This document shows, piece by piece, positions 37,601 to 47,673 of a DNA stretch of 64,000 nucleotides. The notes beneath the pieces were generated by a model that worked only from the letters and a program-made list of their open reading frames with translations, did no database searches and had not been told where the DNA came from. The stretch covers positions 180,005 to 244,004 of the forward strand of contig NZ_QENU01000002.1 in the NCBI RefSeq assembly GCF_003096995.1. The letters run 5' to 3'. Made by a program: the position numbers and the translations under genes. This DNA is from Alitibacter langaaensis DSM 22999 (GTDB taxonomy: Bacteria > Pseudomonadota > Gammaproteobacteria > Enterobacterales > Pasteurellaceae). Numbering within the stretch: position 1 is the first letter of the stretch; every line of letters begins with the position of its first letter.

Positions 37601-38873
37601 AATTATCAACCTTTTTTTGAAACTGAATCTGAAGATCTAATAATATCTTGTTAGCTTTTTCTCTTATATAACGTTGATTATAAATATTTCCTGATTTCTC
37701 GGATGTATGCCCCATAAGATGTTGTCTCATCTTTGCTTCTTTTTCAGGAGAAATAAAATCTTTATGAGAAGAATCATGATTTACATTTTGATTATTTTTA
37801 TCCACCTTTCGTGAAAAATCTAAGTTCCATTCATGACGAAAAATATGTGGATGAATAATAGAAAATTTAGAATCTATCTTTTTCATCGTTGGTACAATAA
37901 CATTATCAAAAGAACTGGTACTAATTGGGTTTCCTTGCGTTTTTCCTTTTCGATGGGTTACAAATAAATATGGATGTTTATTAGCGTTAGGAATCTTAGA
38001 GCGATAGTTCATAATATAGTCATTGATAAGTTGAGCTATATTTTGTGAAATAGGAAGTCGCCTTTCTTTCGTTTTACTTACAGCTTGCTTCTTCCTTGTG
38101 TCAAATTTATCATCATGCGTTCGTCTAATTGTAATTGAGGATTTAGCTGTTCCTATATCAATAAATGGGATTTGAATTGATAATAGCTCTCCTCTTCTAA
38201 TCCCTAATTCCTTTAATAAGATAAACATCAAATGGTTTCTTTTTCTAATTCCAATATCTTGAAATGGATTATTAGGATTAGAAAAGTTCGCAATAGACAT
38301 AAACTCATCTAACAATCCATCAGGTAGTTCACTTTCTGGTTTGATAGATAATGTTTTATGATTTTTAGGTCTTGACTCTTTAATTAACGTAATTAGTTTC
38401 GTCAATTTTTCAATATATTCATTAGATACATTAATTACTTTAGATAGAAATAATATGTATTCTGAAAGCGTTGTTAGTCTATTATATTGATGACTAAGAG
38501 ATACGGCAGAATAAATATCAATAAATTGAGTCCTACCTTTCATTAACACACTTTTTTTTGTATTGATTACATTCTTTCGCTTTTTTACATTTATTCTCAT
38601 ATGTTGGATAAGAGATTCTAATTGGTTTTCTGTTAAGAGTGCTTTGTTATGAATTAGATCGCTAATAACAAGATTATTCTGTTTTTCCCAATTCATTACC
38701 CACTGTATAGTTCCCAGCTTATTTCTAATTGTGTTTACTGCGGATTGATTACGTAGTTCTACAGTTACCCATAGGGTTGAATAAAAATCAGGGATACCAG
38801 TTTTAACATTAACCAATATAGGAAAACGTTCTCCATTTGAAAAAAGGACTGTTTCTAATCTATGCATAATCAT
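37587..38873 (-). CDS. First tyrosine recombinase
   Basis: The 428-residue protein begins MIMHRLETVLFSNGERF. The catalytic residues are visible as GIRRGELLS (Arg I), HPHIFRHEW (HxxR), HLMGHTSEKSG and IYNQRY (Tyr). The N-terminal 180 residues form the core-binding arm. It leads the operon of three recombinases and a helical protein and stands with its start toward ssb. No uptake word of any dialect was noticed in the 5.2-kb module. Confidence 0.82.
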   Translation of the reverse strand: MIMHRLETVLFSNGERFPILVNVKTGIPDFYSTLWVTVELRNQSAVNTIRNKLGTIQWVMNWEKQNNLVISDLIHNKALLTENQLESLIQHMRINVKKRKNVINTKKSVLMKGRTQFIDIYSAVSLSHQYNRLTTLSEYILFLSKVINVSNEYIEKLTKLITLIKESRPKNHKTLSIKPESELPDGLLDEFMSIANFSNPNNPFQDIGIRKRNHLMFILLKELGIRRGELLSIQIPFIDIGTAKSSITIRRTHDDKFDTRKKQAVSKTKERRLPISQNIAQLINDYIMNYRSKIPNANKHPYLFVTHRKGKTQGNPISTSSFDNVIVPTMKKIDSKFSIIHPHIFRHEWNLDFSRKVDKNNQNVNHDSSHKDFISPEKEAKMRQHLMGHTSEKSGNIYNQRYIREKANKILLDLQIQFQKKVDNYESE

Positions 38874-38942
38874 TTAATTTACAAAAATATCATATATAAA
38901 TACTATCAAATTAAAGATGTTGTGTCAAAATTAATGTAAAAA

Positions 38943-38975
38943 AAGAGAAGTCTTATTTTATAAGGCTTCTCTCTG
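38943..38975 (-). terminator. ssb terminator
   Basis: On minus GAGAAGCCTTATAAAATAAG continues to ACTTCTC followed by seven T, a hairpin about 45 bases behind ssb. Confidence 0.8.
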
Positions 38976-39016
38976 GTTTCTATGATGTATTTTTACATAA
39001 TTTCTGTATATGGATT

Positions 39017-39502
39017 TCAGAACGGAATATCATCGTCGAAGTTATCCATTGGTGGTTCAGCGGCTGGTTTAGCAGCTTGTTGACGAGGTGCGTTATAGTT
39101 GGATTGTTGTTGACCCGCAAAGTTTTGCTGTGGCGCACCTTGTGGGGCGAATCCGCCTTGTTGTGCATTACGACTATCTAACATTTGCATGACATCGCCT
39201 TGGATTTCAGTTGTATAGCGATCTTGTCCGTTTTGATCTTGCCATTTGCGAGTGCGTAAGCGACCTTCAACATAAATTTGCGAACCCTTGCGAAGATATT
39301 CACCCACCACTTCTGCTTGGCGGCGATAGAAGACGATACGGTGCCATTCTGTGGCTTCACGGCGTTCACCAGTATTGCGATCTGTCCAGCTTTCGCTAGT
39401 TGCCACACTTACATTTGCTACCGCTTCGCCGTTTGGCATGGTGCGGATTTCTGGGTCGTTACCTAAACGACCAACGATAATAACTTTATTAACGCCTGCC
39501 AT
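39017..39502 (-). CDS. ssb: Single-stranded DNA-binding protein
   Basis: SSB coats ssDNA in replication, repair and natural transformation. The 161 residues have the OB fold ([35 protein letters not shown]), a Gln/Ala-rich disordered linker (about 115-150) and the acidic tip DNFDDDIPF that recruits partner proteins. It diverges from uvrA over a LexA box, the standard arrangement. Confidence 0.97.
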   Translation of the reverse strand: MAGVNKVIIVGRLGNDPEIRTMPNGEAVANVSVATSESWTDRNTGERREATEWHRIVFYRRQAEVVGEYLRKGSQIYVEGRLRTRKWQDQNGQDRYTTEIQGDVMQMLDSRNAQQGGFAPQGAPQQNFAGQQQSNYNAPRQQAAKPAAEPPMDNFDDDIPF

Positions 39503-39586
39503 AATTTTTCCTTATTTAATTCGTTTTTTATCACAAAAGTGCGGTCTATTTTGCCTGAATTTTGCAAAAAGATCTATAAATTTTCA

Positions 39587-39602
39587 CTGAATATTTTAAC
39601 AG
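39587..39602. promoter_or_regulatory. LexA (SOS) box between ssb and uvrA
   Basis: CTG-AATATTTTAA-CAG fits the CTG-N10-CAG operator, with an AT-rich core, between the divergent ssb and uvrA genes, both SOS genes in relatives. Confidence 0.75.
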
Positions 39603-39655
39603 AGTTGAAAATGTGCGATAATTGCCGAATTTCTATTCGAGAGCAAATTTTAGTT

Positions 39656-42487
39656 ATGGATCAAATCGATATTCGTGGGGCGCGTACCCACAATTTAAAA
39701 AATATTAATCTCACCATTCCACGCGATAAGTTAATCGTGATTACGGGCTTATCGGGCTCGGGAAAATCTTCATTAGCCTTTGATACCTTATATGCGGAAG
39801 GGCAACGTCGTTATGTAGAAAGTTTATCTGCCTATGCGCGTCAGTTTCTTTCTTTGATGGAAAAACCGGATGTGGATAGTATTGAAGGTTTATCTCCCGC
39901 CATTTCTATTGAACAAAAATCCACCTCTCATAACCCACGCTCTACGGTTGGTACGGTTACAGAAATTCATGATTATTTGCGTTTATTATTTGCGCGCGTC
40001 GGGGAGCCTCGTTGCCCAACGCATAATGTGCCGTTGGCGGCGCAAACTATTTCACAAATGGTTGATAAAGTGTTGAGCTTGCCCGAAGAAAGCAAAATGA
40101 TGTTGCTTGCCCCAGTTGTGAAAGCGCGTAAAGGGGAGCATGTCAAAGCCTTGGAGCTAATTGCCGCACAAGGCTATATTCGAGCGCGAATTGACGGCGA
40201 AATTTGTGATTTGTCGGATCCGCCTAAACTGGAATTGCAGAAGAAACATACGATTGAAGTGGTGGTGGATCGCTTTAAAGTGCGGTCAGATTTAGCCACA
40301 AGATTAGCGGAATCCTTTGAAACAGCGCTTGAACTCTCAGGCGGAACGGCAATCGTGGCAGATATGGATAACCCAAAAGCCGAAGAATTAATGTTTTCTG
40401 CAAATTTTGCTTGTCCGCATTGTGGCTATTCTGTTCCAGAATTAGAGCCACGTCTTTTCTCATTTAATAATCCTGCAGGCGCTTGCCCAACTTGTGATGG
40501 TTTAGGCGTGCAGCAATATTTTGATGAAAGTCGTGTTGTGCAAAATGAAACCATTTCGCTGGCGAGTGGGGCGGTAAAAGGCTGGGATCGCCGTAATTTC
40601 TATTATTATCAAATGCTGAAATCCTTAAGCGAGCATTACAATTTTGACATTGAAGTGCCTTATCAGGATTTGCCAAAGCATATTAAAGAGATTTTAATGC
40701 ATGGTTCTGGCACGGAAGAAGTTAAATTCACTTATTTAAATGATCGTGGCGATAAAGTCGTGCGTAATCACCCTTTTGAGGGCATTTTAAATAATATGGC
40801 GCGCCGTTATAAAGAAACAGAATCGATGACCGTGCGTGAAGAATTAGCCAAAAATATCAGCACACGTCCTTGCCAAGATTGTTGCGGTTCCCGTTTGCGC
40901 CCCGAAGCCCGCCACGTTTATATTGGGCAAACAAATTTACCTGATGTGTCTGAAATGAGCATTGGGGAAGCGTTAGCATTTTTTGAGAAACTCGCATTAG
41001 CAGGTCAGCGTGCGCAAATTGCCGAAAAAATTCTCAAAGAAATTAAAGAGCGTTTATCTTTTTTAGTGAATGTTGGGCTAAATTATTTATCACTTTCTCG
41101 TTCGGCTGAAACCTTATCGGGCGGGGAAGCGCAGCGCATTCGCCTTGCAAGCCAAATTGGCGCAGGTTTAGTGGGCGTCATGTATGTGCTTGATGAGCCT
41201 TCAATTGGCTTACACCAACGTGATAATGAACGTTTGTTGAATACGCTTATTCACTTGCGTAATTTGGGAAATACGGTGATTGTGGTAGAGCACGATGAAG
41301 ATGCCATTCGTGCCGCTGATCATATTATTGATATTGGGCCGGGAGCTGGTGTACATGGTGGGCAAGTGATTGCGCAAGGCACAGCACAAGAAATTATGCA
41401 GAACCCGAATTCGATCACGGGAAAATTTTTATCAGGCGAAGATAGCATAGAAATCCCTAAAAAACGCACCGCACTTAATAAGAAAAAATTGCTGAAATTA
41501 AATGGCGCAACGGGCAATAATCTCAAAAACGTCAATTTAGAAATCCCCGTGGGATTATTTACTTGTATTACGGGTGTATCGGGTTCGGGTAAATCGACAT
41601 TGATTAACGATACCTTATTTCCATTGGCGCAAAATGCGTTAAATCGTGCAGATAATATTCATTTTTCACCTTATAAATCCATTGAAGGGTTGGAGCATTT
41701 TGATAAAGTCATCGATATAAATCAGAGTCCAATCGGTCGCACGCCTCGTTCAAATCCAGCCACTTACACTGGCTTATTTACGCCAATTCGTGAGCTTTTT
41801 GCGGGCGTGCCAGAAGCGCGTGCTCGTGGCTATAATGTGGGGCGTTTTAGCTTTAATGTGCGTGGTGGGCGTTGTGAAGCTTGCCAAGGCGATGGCGTGA
41901 TTAAAGTGGAAATGCACTTCTTACCTGATGTGTATGTGCCATGCGATCATTGTAAAGGCAAACGCTACAATCGAGAAACCTTAGAAATTCGCTATAAAGG
42001 CAAAACAATTCATCAAGTATTGGATATGACAGTGGAAGAAGCGCGTGAGTTTTTCGATGCGATTCCTGTGATTGCGCGCAAATTGCAAACTTTAATGGAT
42101 GTGGGATTATCCTATATTCGTTTGGGACAATCATCCACAACTCTTTCGGGCGGTGAGGCGCAACGTGTGAAATTGGCGACTGAGTTATCTAAGCGTGATA
42201 CAGGAAAAACGCTTTATATTTTGGACGAGCCGACCACAGGTTTGCATTTTGCTGATATTAAACAGCTGTTGGAGGTTTTGCATCGTTTGCGTGATCAGGG
42301 CAATACGATTGTGGTGATTGAGCATAATCTGGATGTAATTAAAACTGCCGACTGGATTGTGGATCTTGGCCCAGAAGGGGGAAGTGGCGGTGGACAAATC
42401 ATTGCCACTGGTACACCTGAAAAGGTTGCACAAGTCGAGGGGTCTCATACGGCAAGATTCTTGAAATCAATTTTAGCGCAAAAATGA
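39656..42487 (+). CDS. uvrA: Excinuclease ABC subunit A
   Basis: UvrA finds helix-distorting lesions and loads UvrB. I start at [20 protein letters not shown] (943 aa), as in known Haemophilus UvrA; the longer open frame would place the start next to the LexA box. Two ABC modules are visible: Walker [10 protein letters not shown] and GVSGSGKST, signatures [11 protein letters not shown] and [11 protein letters not shown], Walker [11 protein letters not shown] and [10 protein letters not shown]. Zinc modules appear as CPHCGY...CPTCDG and CEACQGDG...CDHCKG. A Haemophilus uptake word occurs inside near 40279. Confidence 0.97.
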   Translation: MDQIDIRGARTHNLKNINLTIPRDKLIVITGLSGSGKSSLAFDTLYAEGQRRYVESLSAYARQFLSLMEKPDVDSIEGLSPAISIEQKSTSHNPRSTVGTVTEIHDYLRLLFARVGEPRCPTHNVPLAAQTISQMVDKVLSLPEESKMMLLAPVVKARKGEHVKALELIAAQGYIRARIDGEICDLSDPPKLELQKKHTIEVVVDRFKVRSDLATRLAESFETALELSGGTAIVADMDNPKAEELMFSANFACPHCGYSVPELEPRLFSFNNPAGACPTCDGLGVQQYFDESRVVQNETISLASGAVKGWDRRNFYYYQMLKSLSEHYNFDIEVPYQDLPKHIKEILMHGSGTEEVKFTYLNDRGDKVVRNHPFEGILNNMARRYKETESMTVREELAKNISTRPCQDCCGSRLRPEARHVYIGQTNLPDVSEMSIGEALAFFEKLALAGQRAQIAEKILKEIKERLSFLVNVGLNYLSLSRSAETLSGGEAQRIRLASQIGAGLVGVMYVLDEPSIGLHQRDNERLLNTLIHLRNLGNTVIVVEHDEDAIRAADHIIDIGPGAGVHGGQVIAQGTAQEIMQNPNSITGKFLSGEDSIEIPKKRTALNKKKLLKLNGATGNNLKNVNLEIPVGLFTCITGVSGSGKSTLINDTLFPLAQNALNRADNIHFSPYKSIEGLEHFDKVIDINQSPIGRTPRSNPATYTGLFTPIRELFAGVPEARARGYNVGRFSFNVRGGRCEACQGDGVIKVEMHFLPDVYVPCDHCKGKRYNRETLEIRYKGKTIHQVLDMTVEEAREFFDAIPVIARKLQTLMDVGLSYIRLGQSSTTLSGGEAQRVKLATELSKRDTGKTLYILDEPTTGLHFADIKQLLEVLHRLRDQGNTIVVIEHNLDVIKTADWIVDLGPEGGSGGGQIIATGTPEKVAQVEGSHTARFLKSILAQK

Positions 42488-42570
42488 CCGCACTTTTGCC
42501 ATAAAAAGGCTTTATAGCAATGGTGTGATCACTACGTAATCTTTGAAATACCTTCTTAGACGAATAAAAA

Positions 42571-42612
42571 TTTGATGCCTTTAACCTTAGAAATAAAGTT
42601 AAAGGCATCTTT
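42571..42612 (+). terminator. Probable uvrA terminator
   Basis: GATGCCTTTAACCT and AGTTAAAGGCATC pair across a short loop, followed by TTTAGTT. It lies about 85 bases behind uvrA. The rest of 42488-42829 has one uptake word and no gene that I can see. Confidence 0.6.
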
Positions 42613-42829
42613 AGTTAATGAGAACCTATTTTCTTTCTTTGCCACTACCAGCGCTTCATTTCATTGAATAAGCCATCTTCCATGAATGCGAAACAATGAT
42701 CTTTCAAGTTGGATATTTGTGAGCTAAGTAAGATTACCTATCAATCGAATTGGGGACTGAATTAGCATTTATCCATTTTGCTATTATCAGCTTTCGTATC
42801 AGCTCTTATATCAGTCCCAATTCTATTAA

Positions 42830-42856
42830 CACTCACTGAAAACTTCAGTGAGTGTA
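42830..42856 (-). terminator. Terminator of the Tat-exported sulfatase gene
   Basis: CACTCACTGAAAACTTCAGTGAGTG is a perfect hairpin directly behind the sulfatase stop on minus. Confidence 0.8.
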
Positions 42857-42860
42857 GAGA

Positions 42861-44423
42861 CTAGGCTTTTGGTGCTGCACAGCTTTCTAGTTCTTTTTTC
42901 ATTTTTTTCGTTGGTCCAGTGACAAACTCAACAGGGCGCCAAGAATCGCCAGTTTTTTCTAACCAAGGCAATAATTCTTCTTTGATGAGTTTCTGTACCA
43001 ATTCAGGATTGCTGTCTGCAATGTTTTTCATTTGGTATGGATCAGCAACATTATCAAAGAGTTTATATTTCAATGGTTCACCGTCTTGACGATCAACTTC
43101 TAAAGTATGGGTTGCTGTACGCACGCCACGTCTGCCGAAAGAAGGTTGACCATAAGGCACAAAGAGATAAAGCTGAGAACTTGGGCTTTCACCTTTGTCG
43201 TTTGTCACTTGTTCCGCAAGGCTGACACCTTCTACGCTATCAGGGATACTTTCTTTCAAGCCGAGTAATTCTAAGATAGTCGGATAAATATCTGGTGCAG
43301 ACATTAAGGTTTCATTCACGCCAGCAGGGATTTTGCCTGGTAAGCGGAACATCATTGGTACGCGTAAAGATTCTTCATAGATATTATTTTTAGTCGGTGC
43401 ACCGTGTGAACCTAAGCAGCAGCCGTGATCAGAGAAGAAGACGACTAAAGTATTGTCTGCTAAGCCTTGTTTATCCAATTCAGCAAGAATGCGTCCAAAT
43501 TGTTCATCTACCCCAGAAACCATGGCGAGATATTCTTTGAAATATTGCGGGCCATAGCCTTCTTGGTATTCTTTATCCCAGTTGACATTTGGGCGAGTAT
43601 TTAACTCTTTAGAGCTTTGCGGATACATATCCAAATATTTTTGTGGTACTTGGTCATAAGGAGAGTGCGGCGGGTTCATTGATACCACTAAAGCGAACGG
43701 TTTATTTGGATCGCGATATTTATTTTCTTCATTACGAAGATACTTGATCGCCATATCTGCTTCGTGTTCAGGGCCCCATTGGTTCACATATTCTGGATAT
43801 TCACGAGGTGTATCATTTCCCCAATACATTGGTTTTAAGTGTAGATCGTATGTTCCGTAAGAATACCAGAAATCAAAACTGTGGCGGCGATCTGGTGGTG
43901 TCCAGTCATTCCAATAGCGTCCTTCCATTGGGTTGTTATAGCTCTTAATGTATGGTTTTTGTGGCACATCTAAATGCCATTTACCAATATAACCTAATGA
44001 GTAGCCTTCTTCTTTCAATACATCAGACCAGCATTTTGAATAAGGTGAAAGTTCAATACCTACTTTACCACCGTAGTCATGGGTATTCCCTGTTACCCCA
44101 TTATGTTGTGGATATTTCCCTGTCATCAACATACCACGGAATGGCGAGCAAAGCGGATAATTAGAAATCATTTGATCCATCACTTTCGATTGTTTTGCAA
44201 ACGCATCTAAATGAGGGGTAATGGCTGGATCTTGTTTCTTAAATCCCTGCGCCATTGCACGCATTTCATCAGGGAAAACAATCAGCAAGTTAACGGGTGG
44301 TGTCGCATTTTTAGATGATTTCGTTTCATCTTTTGCTACCGCATTGATTGAGGCGGCAGAAAGTGCTGTCGCCGCACTTGTAGTAGCCACTCCTTTAATA
44401 AAATTACGACGTGAAATGCTCAT
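42861..44423 (-). CDS. Periplasmic Cys-type sulfatase, Tat-exported
   Basis: It hydrolyses sulfate esters, probably on amino-sugar residues of glycosaminoglycan or mucin fragments. The 520-residue protein starts MSISRRNFIKGVATTSAATA, a twin-arginine signal. The sulfatase signature LCSPFRGMLMTGKYP has Cys 92 in the CxPxR context, to be converted to formylglycine. Metal ligands are seen in VFPDEMR at the N-terminus and FFSDHGCCLGSHG further on. The anaerobic maturase at 51675 would activate it. It diverges from the Aga operon, sharing the regulatory region 44424-44691. Confidence 0.9.
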   Translation of the reverse strand: MSISRRNFIKGVATTSAATALSAASINAVAKDETKSSKNATPPVNLLIVFPDEMRAMAQGFKKQDPAITPHLDAFAKQSKVMDQMISNYPLCSPFRGMLMTGKYPQHNGVTGNTHDYGGKVGIELSPYSKCWSDVLKEEGYSLGYIGKWHLDVPQKPYIKSYNNPMEGRYWNDWTPPDRRHSFDFWYSYGTYDLHLKPMYWGNDTPREYPEYVNQWGPEHEADMAIKYLRNEENKYRDPNKPFALVVSMNPPHSPYDQVPQKYLDMYPQSSKELNTRPNVNWDKEYQEGYGPQYFKEYLAMVSGVDEQFGRILAELDKQGLADNTLVVFFSDHGCCLGSHGAPTKNNIYEESLRVPMMFRLPGKIPAGVNETLMSAPDIYPTILELLGLKESIPDSVEGVSLAEQVTNDKGESPSSQLYLFVPYGQPSFGRRGVRTATHTLEVDRQDGEPLKYKLFDNVADPYQMKNIADSNPELVQKLIKEELLPWLEKTGDSWRPVEFVTGPTKKMKKELESCAAPKA

Positions 44424-44553
44424 TAAAGCCTCCTGTTTATGATATTAAGTAAAATAATTTAGTACTTTGCCATAAGCAAGTGCGGTTATCTTTCCATAAA
44501 TTTTTGTATTTCTCTATATTTTGACACACAGTTTCATAAGAAAAAATTTATTT

Positions 44554-44569
44554 TGTGAGTTAGATCACA
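44554..44569. promoter_or_regulatory. CRP binding site
   Basis: TGTGAGTTAGATCACA matches TGTGA-N6-TCACA in all conserved positions, 123 bases upstream of the kbaZ-like gene. Confidence 0.8.
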
Positions 44570-44588
44570 AATTTCTATTTTTGTTATT

Positions 44589-44608
44589 TTTTGTTTTGTT
44601 ATCTTTCG
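44589..44608 (+). promoter_or_regulatory. Possible AgaR operator upstream of the Aga operon
   Basis: TTTTGTTTTGTTATCTTTCG agrees at about 16 of 20 positions with the TTTCRTTTYRTTTYNYTYKK core that I recall for E. coli AgaR. Low-complexity T-rich DNA can match by chance. Confidence 0.4.
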
Positions 44609-44691
44609 ATATACTCATACCAAAGCAATACGAAATCATATTTCGGTATCGTATATGTGAAATGATATGTACCAAGAAGGAAGTAATAAAA

Positions 44692-45972
44692 GTGAGCGTT
44701 TTGTTAGATTTAATCAAAAAACATAAAAACGGTGAAGCAGTAGGTATCTATTCTGTTTGTTCAGCTCATCCACTTGTATTGGAAGCATCATTAGAACAGG
44801 CGAAACAAGATAACTCTCCGCTATTGATTGAAGCCACTTCTAATCAAGTGGATCAATTTGGCGGCTATACAGGAATGACCCCTGCGGATTTTCGTCGCTT
44901 TGTTGAAAAGTTAGCTGAACAAGTAGACTTTCCTCAAGATCAATTAATTTTAGGTGGGGATCACCTTGGTCCAAACCGTTGGCAAGGATTGCCGGTAGAT
45001 GAAGCAATGGCAAATGCCGAAAAATTGATTGAGGCTTACGTTGCAGCGGGTTTTGAGAAAATCCATTTAGATTGCAGTATGTCTTGTAAAGGCGATCCTA
45101 TCCCACTTTCTGATGAAATTGTGGCAGAACGTGCGGCTCGCTTGGCGGTGATTGCAGAGCAAACTGCGGCAAAACATGGTTTTGCAAATCGTATTGTTTA
45201 TATCGTGGGAACTGAAGTACCAGTGCCGGGTGGAGAAGCAGAAGAAATTGCAGAATTAGAAGTCACTTCACCAAGTGCAGCAAAAGCAACAATTAATGCA
45301 CACAAACAAGCATTTTCTCACGTTGGCTTAAGCAATATCTGGGAGCGTGTTATTGGATTGGTGGTTCAACCGGGTGTTGAATTTGACCATACAAAAGTAA
45401 TCAATTTTATTCCTGAAAAAGCGAAAGCCTTAAGTCAAGTAGTAAATGATTACGAAAATCTTGTTTTTGAAGCACACTCTACGGATTATCAAACAGAAGA
45501 AGCTTATCAAGCATTAGTGAAAAATCATTTTGCGATTTTGAAAGTAGGTCCAGCGTTGACTTTCGCTTTGCGTGAAGGGCTATACGCACTATGCGAAATG
45601 GAAAACCTATTATTTCCAGCTGCACAACGCTCAAATTTACGCGATGTGCTTGAAGTTCAAATGCTAGCACACCCTGAAAACTGGCAAAAATACTATCACG
45701 GTGATGAATTAGAACAGCGTTTTGCGAGAAGTTTTAGTTTTAGTGACCGCATTCGTTACTACTGGACGAATGAAGACATCTCAGCAGCCGTAGATAAATT
45801 ATTGGCAAATTTTGAGAATCTTGATATTCCTCTTCCATTACTTAGCCAATATTTACCAGAGCAATATGCCGCAGTGCGAGCAGGCACACTTGCTCCACGC
45901 GGAAAAGATTTAGTATTAGATAAAGTACGTGCGGTTGTCCGCCAATATGCTTTAGCGTGTTTTTTTCAATAA
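44692..45972 (+). CDS. kbaZ: GatZ/KbaZ-like protein of tagatose phosphate metabolism
   Basis: The start is GTG at 44692 ([20 protein letters not shown], 426 aa) with AAGGAAG eight bases upstream; the longer open frame covers the CRP and operator sites. The stretches [20 protein letters not shown] and [14 protein letters not shown] are nearly identical to E. coli KbaZ. KbaZ/GatZ is classed as the non-catalytic subunit of tagatose-bisphosphate aldolase, and has also been proposed to be a tagatose-6-phosphate kinase. No KbaY/GatY is encoded here, while a LacD aldolase is, which favours the kinase idea. It leads the Aga operon. Confidence 0.85.
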   Translation: MSVLLDLIKKHKNGEAVGIYSVCSAHPLVLEASLEQAKQDNSPLLIEATSNQVDQFGGYTGMTPADFRRFVEKLAEQVDFPQDQLILGGDHLGPNRWQGLPVDEAMANAEKLIEAYVAAGFEKIHLDCSMSCKGDPIPLSDEIVAERAARLAVIAEQTAAKHGFANRIVYIVGTEVPVPGGEAEEIAELEVTSPSAAKATINAHKQAFSHVGLSNIWERVIGLVVQPGVEFDHTKVINFIPEKAKALSQVVNDYENLVFEAHSTDYQTEEAYQALVKNHFAILKVGPALTFALREGLYALCEMENLLFPAAQRSNLRDVLEVQMLAHPENWQKYYHGDELEQRFARSFSFSDRIRYYWTNEDISAAVDKLLANFENLDIPLPLLSQYLPEQYAAVRAGTLAPRGKDLVLDKVRAVVRQYALACFFQ

Positions 45973-45991
45973 ATAATGAAGGATAAATAAA

Positions 45992-47152
45992 ATGGCAAAT
46001 TATTTAGGTATTTCAGAAAGCGAGTTAGTAGCAGGGAAAGCTATCATGACCGCAAAAGAGATTGAACACCAACCTCAAGCGTGGTTACAGGTTTTGAATT
46101 CTGTTGATCAACAACGCAAACAAATTTTAGACTTTATTACACCAGTGATGAATGCCGCCAATGGTCGTGTAATTTTTACTGGCGCAGGGACTTCAGCTTT
46201 CGTTGGGCATTCTTTACAACCTTTTGCTTTAACTTTAACTGATAAACGAGTGGAATCTATTGCGACAACAGATATTGTCTCTAATCCTTATCAGTATTTT
46301 GCGCAAGATGTGCCTACATTGTTAATTTCTTTTGCACGCTCAGGAAATAGTCCTGAGAGTGTTGCGGCAGTAGAGTTGGCGAATCAATGTTTAACAAATT
46401 GCTATCATTTATTTATTACCTGTAATGAACAAGGTGCATTATATAAAAACGCACAAAAAAATGACCGCACTTTTGCATTATTAATGCCACCTCAAACCAA
46501 TGATGGTGGATTTGCAATGACATCAAGTTTTAGTTCAATGATGTTATCTGCACTTTCTGTGTTCTTATTACCAAAAGGATCAGTAGTTGAACAACTACAA
46601 TTTATTTGCGAAGCGACAGAAAAATTAATTCCTCGCTATGTGGATTATGCACGTCAACTTTCTCAAGTAGATATTGAGCGTATCATTTATTTAGGTAGCG
46701 GTGGATTACAAGGTTTAGCGCAAGAATCTGCATTAAAAATCTTAGAATTGACTGCGGGTCAAATTGTCGCAACTTATGACTCACCATTAGGTTTCAGACA
46801 CGGTCCTAAATCTATCGTAAATACAAAAACTGCTGTAGTGGAATTTTTATCTAACCGACCTTATACACGTTTGTATGATATTGATTTATATAATGAATTA
46901 TGCCGTGACAATATCGCAAGCTGTGTGGTTTGCTTAACTGCTCAAGCAGGTATTGAAGGCAAAGATGTGATTACTATTGAAGGCTTTGAAAATGCAGCGG
47001 ATTATGCATTGTTATTCCCATACATTGTATTTGCACAAATTAATTCGTTTTATAGTTCATTTAGCCGTGGTATTACCACAGATAACCCTTGCCCAACAGG
47101 CGAAGTAAACCGTGTGGTTCAAGGGGTTATTATTCACCCATTTAATTCATAA
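45992..47152 (+). CDS. agaS: Galactosamine-6-phosphate deaminase/isomerase AgaS
   Basis: AgaS converts galactosamine-6-phosphate into tagatose-6-phosphate and ammonia. The 386-residue protein has two SIS domains: VIFTGAGTSAFVGHSLQP with SFARSGNSPESVAAV (about 55-210) and IIYLGSGGLQGLAQESALKI with SPLGFRHGPKS (about 225-370). It sits between kbaZ and the PTS genes as in aga clusters. One Haemophilus uptake word lies inside near 46465. Confidence 0.92.
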   Translation: MANYLGISESELVAGKAIMTAKEIEHQPQAWLQVLNSVDQQRKQILDFITPVMNAANGRVIFTGAGTSAFVGHSLQPFALTLTDKRVESIATTDIVSNPYQYFAQDVPTLLISFARSGNSPESVAAVELANQCLTNCYHLFITCNEQGALYKNAQKNDRTFALLMPPQTNDGGFAMTSSFSSMMLSALSVFLLPKGSVVEQLQFICEATEKLIPRYVDYARQLSQVDIERIIYLGSGGLQGLAQESALKILELTAGQIVATYDSPLGFRHGPKSIVNTKTAVVEFLSNRPYTRLYDIDLYNELCRDNIASCVVCLTAQAGIEGKDVITIEGFENAADYALLFPYIVFAQINSFYSSFSRGITTDNPCPTGEVNRVVQGVIIHPFNS

Positions 47153-47166
47153 TTAAGGAGATCTTT

Positions 47167-47655
47167 ATGTCAACACCTAATATTGTATGGACGCGTATTG
47201 ATGAACGTTTACTGCACGGACAAATTCGTATCACTTGGGGTAAACATTCAGAAGCGAATTTAATTTTGGTTGCAAATGATGAAGCAGCAGAGGGTCCTAA
47301 TGCAGCATTTATGCAAGCGGGAATGAAAGCTTCAGCTGGTGGTGAATATGCGGTACGTTTTTTCACAATTCAAAAAACTATTGATGTAATTCATAAAGCA
47401 TCACCACAACAAAAAATCTTTATTTTATGTAATAACCCAACGGATGTTGCACGTTTAGTTGAAGGCGGCGTGCCAATTAAACATTGTAATATTGGTAATA
47501 TGCACTACCACGAAGGCAAAACCCAATTAACCAAAACAGTATCTGTTGATGAAAAGGATCTTGACGCATTCCGTCGTATGGTGAACGCAGGTGTAACTTG
47601 CACAATCCAAAATACACCGGACGCACAAGAAGTCGATATTAAACAATATCTTTAA
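47167..47655 (+). CDS. agaV: PTS EIIB component, mannose family (GalNAc type)
   Basis: This is the cytosolic phosphocarrier of a sugar phosphotransferase. The 162 residues start MSTPNIVWTRIDERLLHGQI; His 17 in ERLLHGQ is the phosphorylation site. AAGGAG precedes the ATG. It is followed by genes for IIC, IID and IIA, giving a complete permease. By context the sugar is N-acetylgalactosamine or a GalNAc-containing disaccharide. Confidence 0.9.
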   Translation: MSTPNIVWTRIDERLLHGQIRITWGKHSEANLILVANDEAAEGPNAAFMQAGMKASAGGEYAVRFFTIQKTIDVIHKASPQQKIFILCNNPTDVARLVEGGVPIKHCNIGNMHYHEGKTQLTKTVSVDEKDLDAFRRMVNAGVTCTIQNTPDAQEVDIKQYL

Positions 47656-47673
47656 TATTCATAAGGAGCGTTT

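Larger units (their letters stand above)
33596..38940 (-). mobile_element. Tn554/RIT-like three-recombinase element
   Basis: Four overlapping or abutting genes (428, 506, about 678 with a stop, and 136 codons) form one operon without other cargo inside. Three consecutive tyrosine recombinases recall RIT elements, and the last pair TnpB plus TnpC recalls Tn554. Boundaries are not proven: the right edge is taken at the ssb terminator and the left at the palindrome after the last gene. Confidence 0.6.
44424..44691. promoter_or_regulatory. Divergent control region of sulfatase and Aga operon
   Basis: It holds a perfect CRP site TGTGA-GTTAGA-TCACA (44554-44569). A T-rich stretch TTTTGTTTTGTTATCTTTCG (44589-44608) resembles AgaR operators, and a small palindrome CGAAATCATATTTCG (44631-44645) follows. 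Together they suggest cAMP-CRP activation and repression by the DeoR-type regulator at 55507. Confidence 0.65.

Noticed and set aside
33596..38940. Identification of the recombinase operon as a gamma-mobile-trio (GMT) island
   Set aside because: In GMT only one of three proteins is a tyrosine recombinase, whereas here three of four genes show recombinase motifs; the Tn554/RIT comparison fits better.
17936..39016. CRISPR array or complete defence system in the accessory region
   Set aside because: No regularly spaced repeats and no cas genes were seen; the only defence-like sequence is the truncated DUF1524 nuclease.
39539..39655. Extended N-terminus of uvrA
   Set aside because: The LexA box and ssb/uvrA promoter lie in this stretch, and known Haemophilus UvrA begins at the downstream [17 protein letters not shown] start.
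44631..44645. Palindrome CGAAATCATATTTCG as a dedicated operator
   Set aside because: It is short and AT-rich, occurs once, and no known regulator site could be matched, so it is only mentioned within the control region.
44521..44691. Extended N-terminus of the kbaZ-like gene
   Set aside because: The added residues are hydrophobic and unlike KbaZ, and would cover the CRP and operator sites; the GTG at 44692 has a well-spaced RBS.
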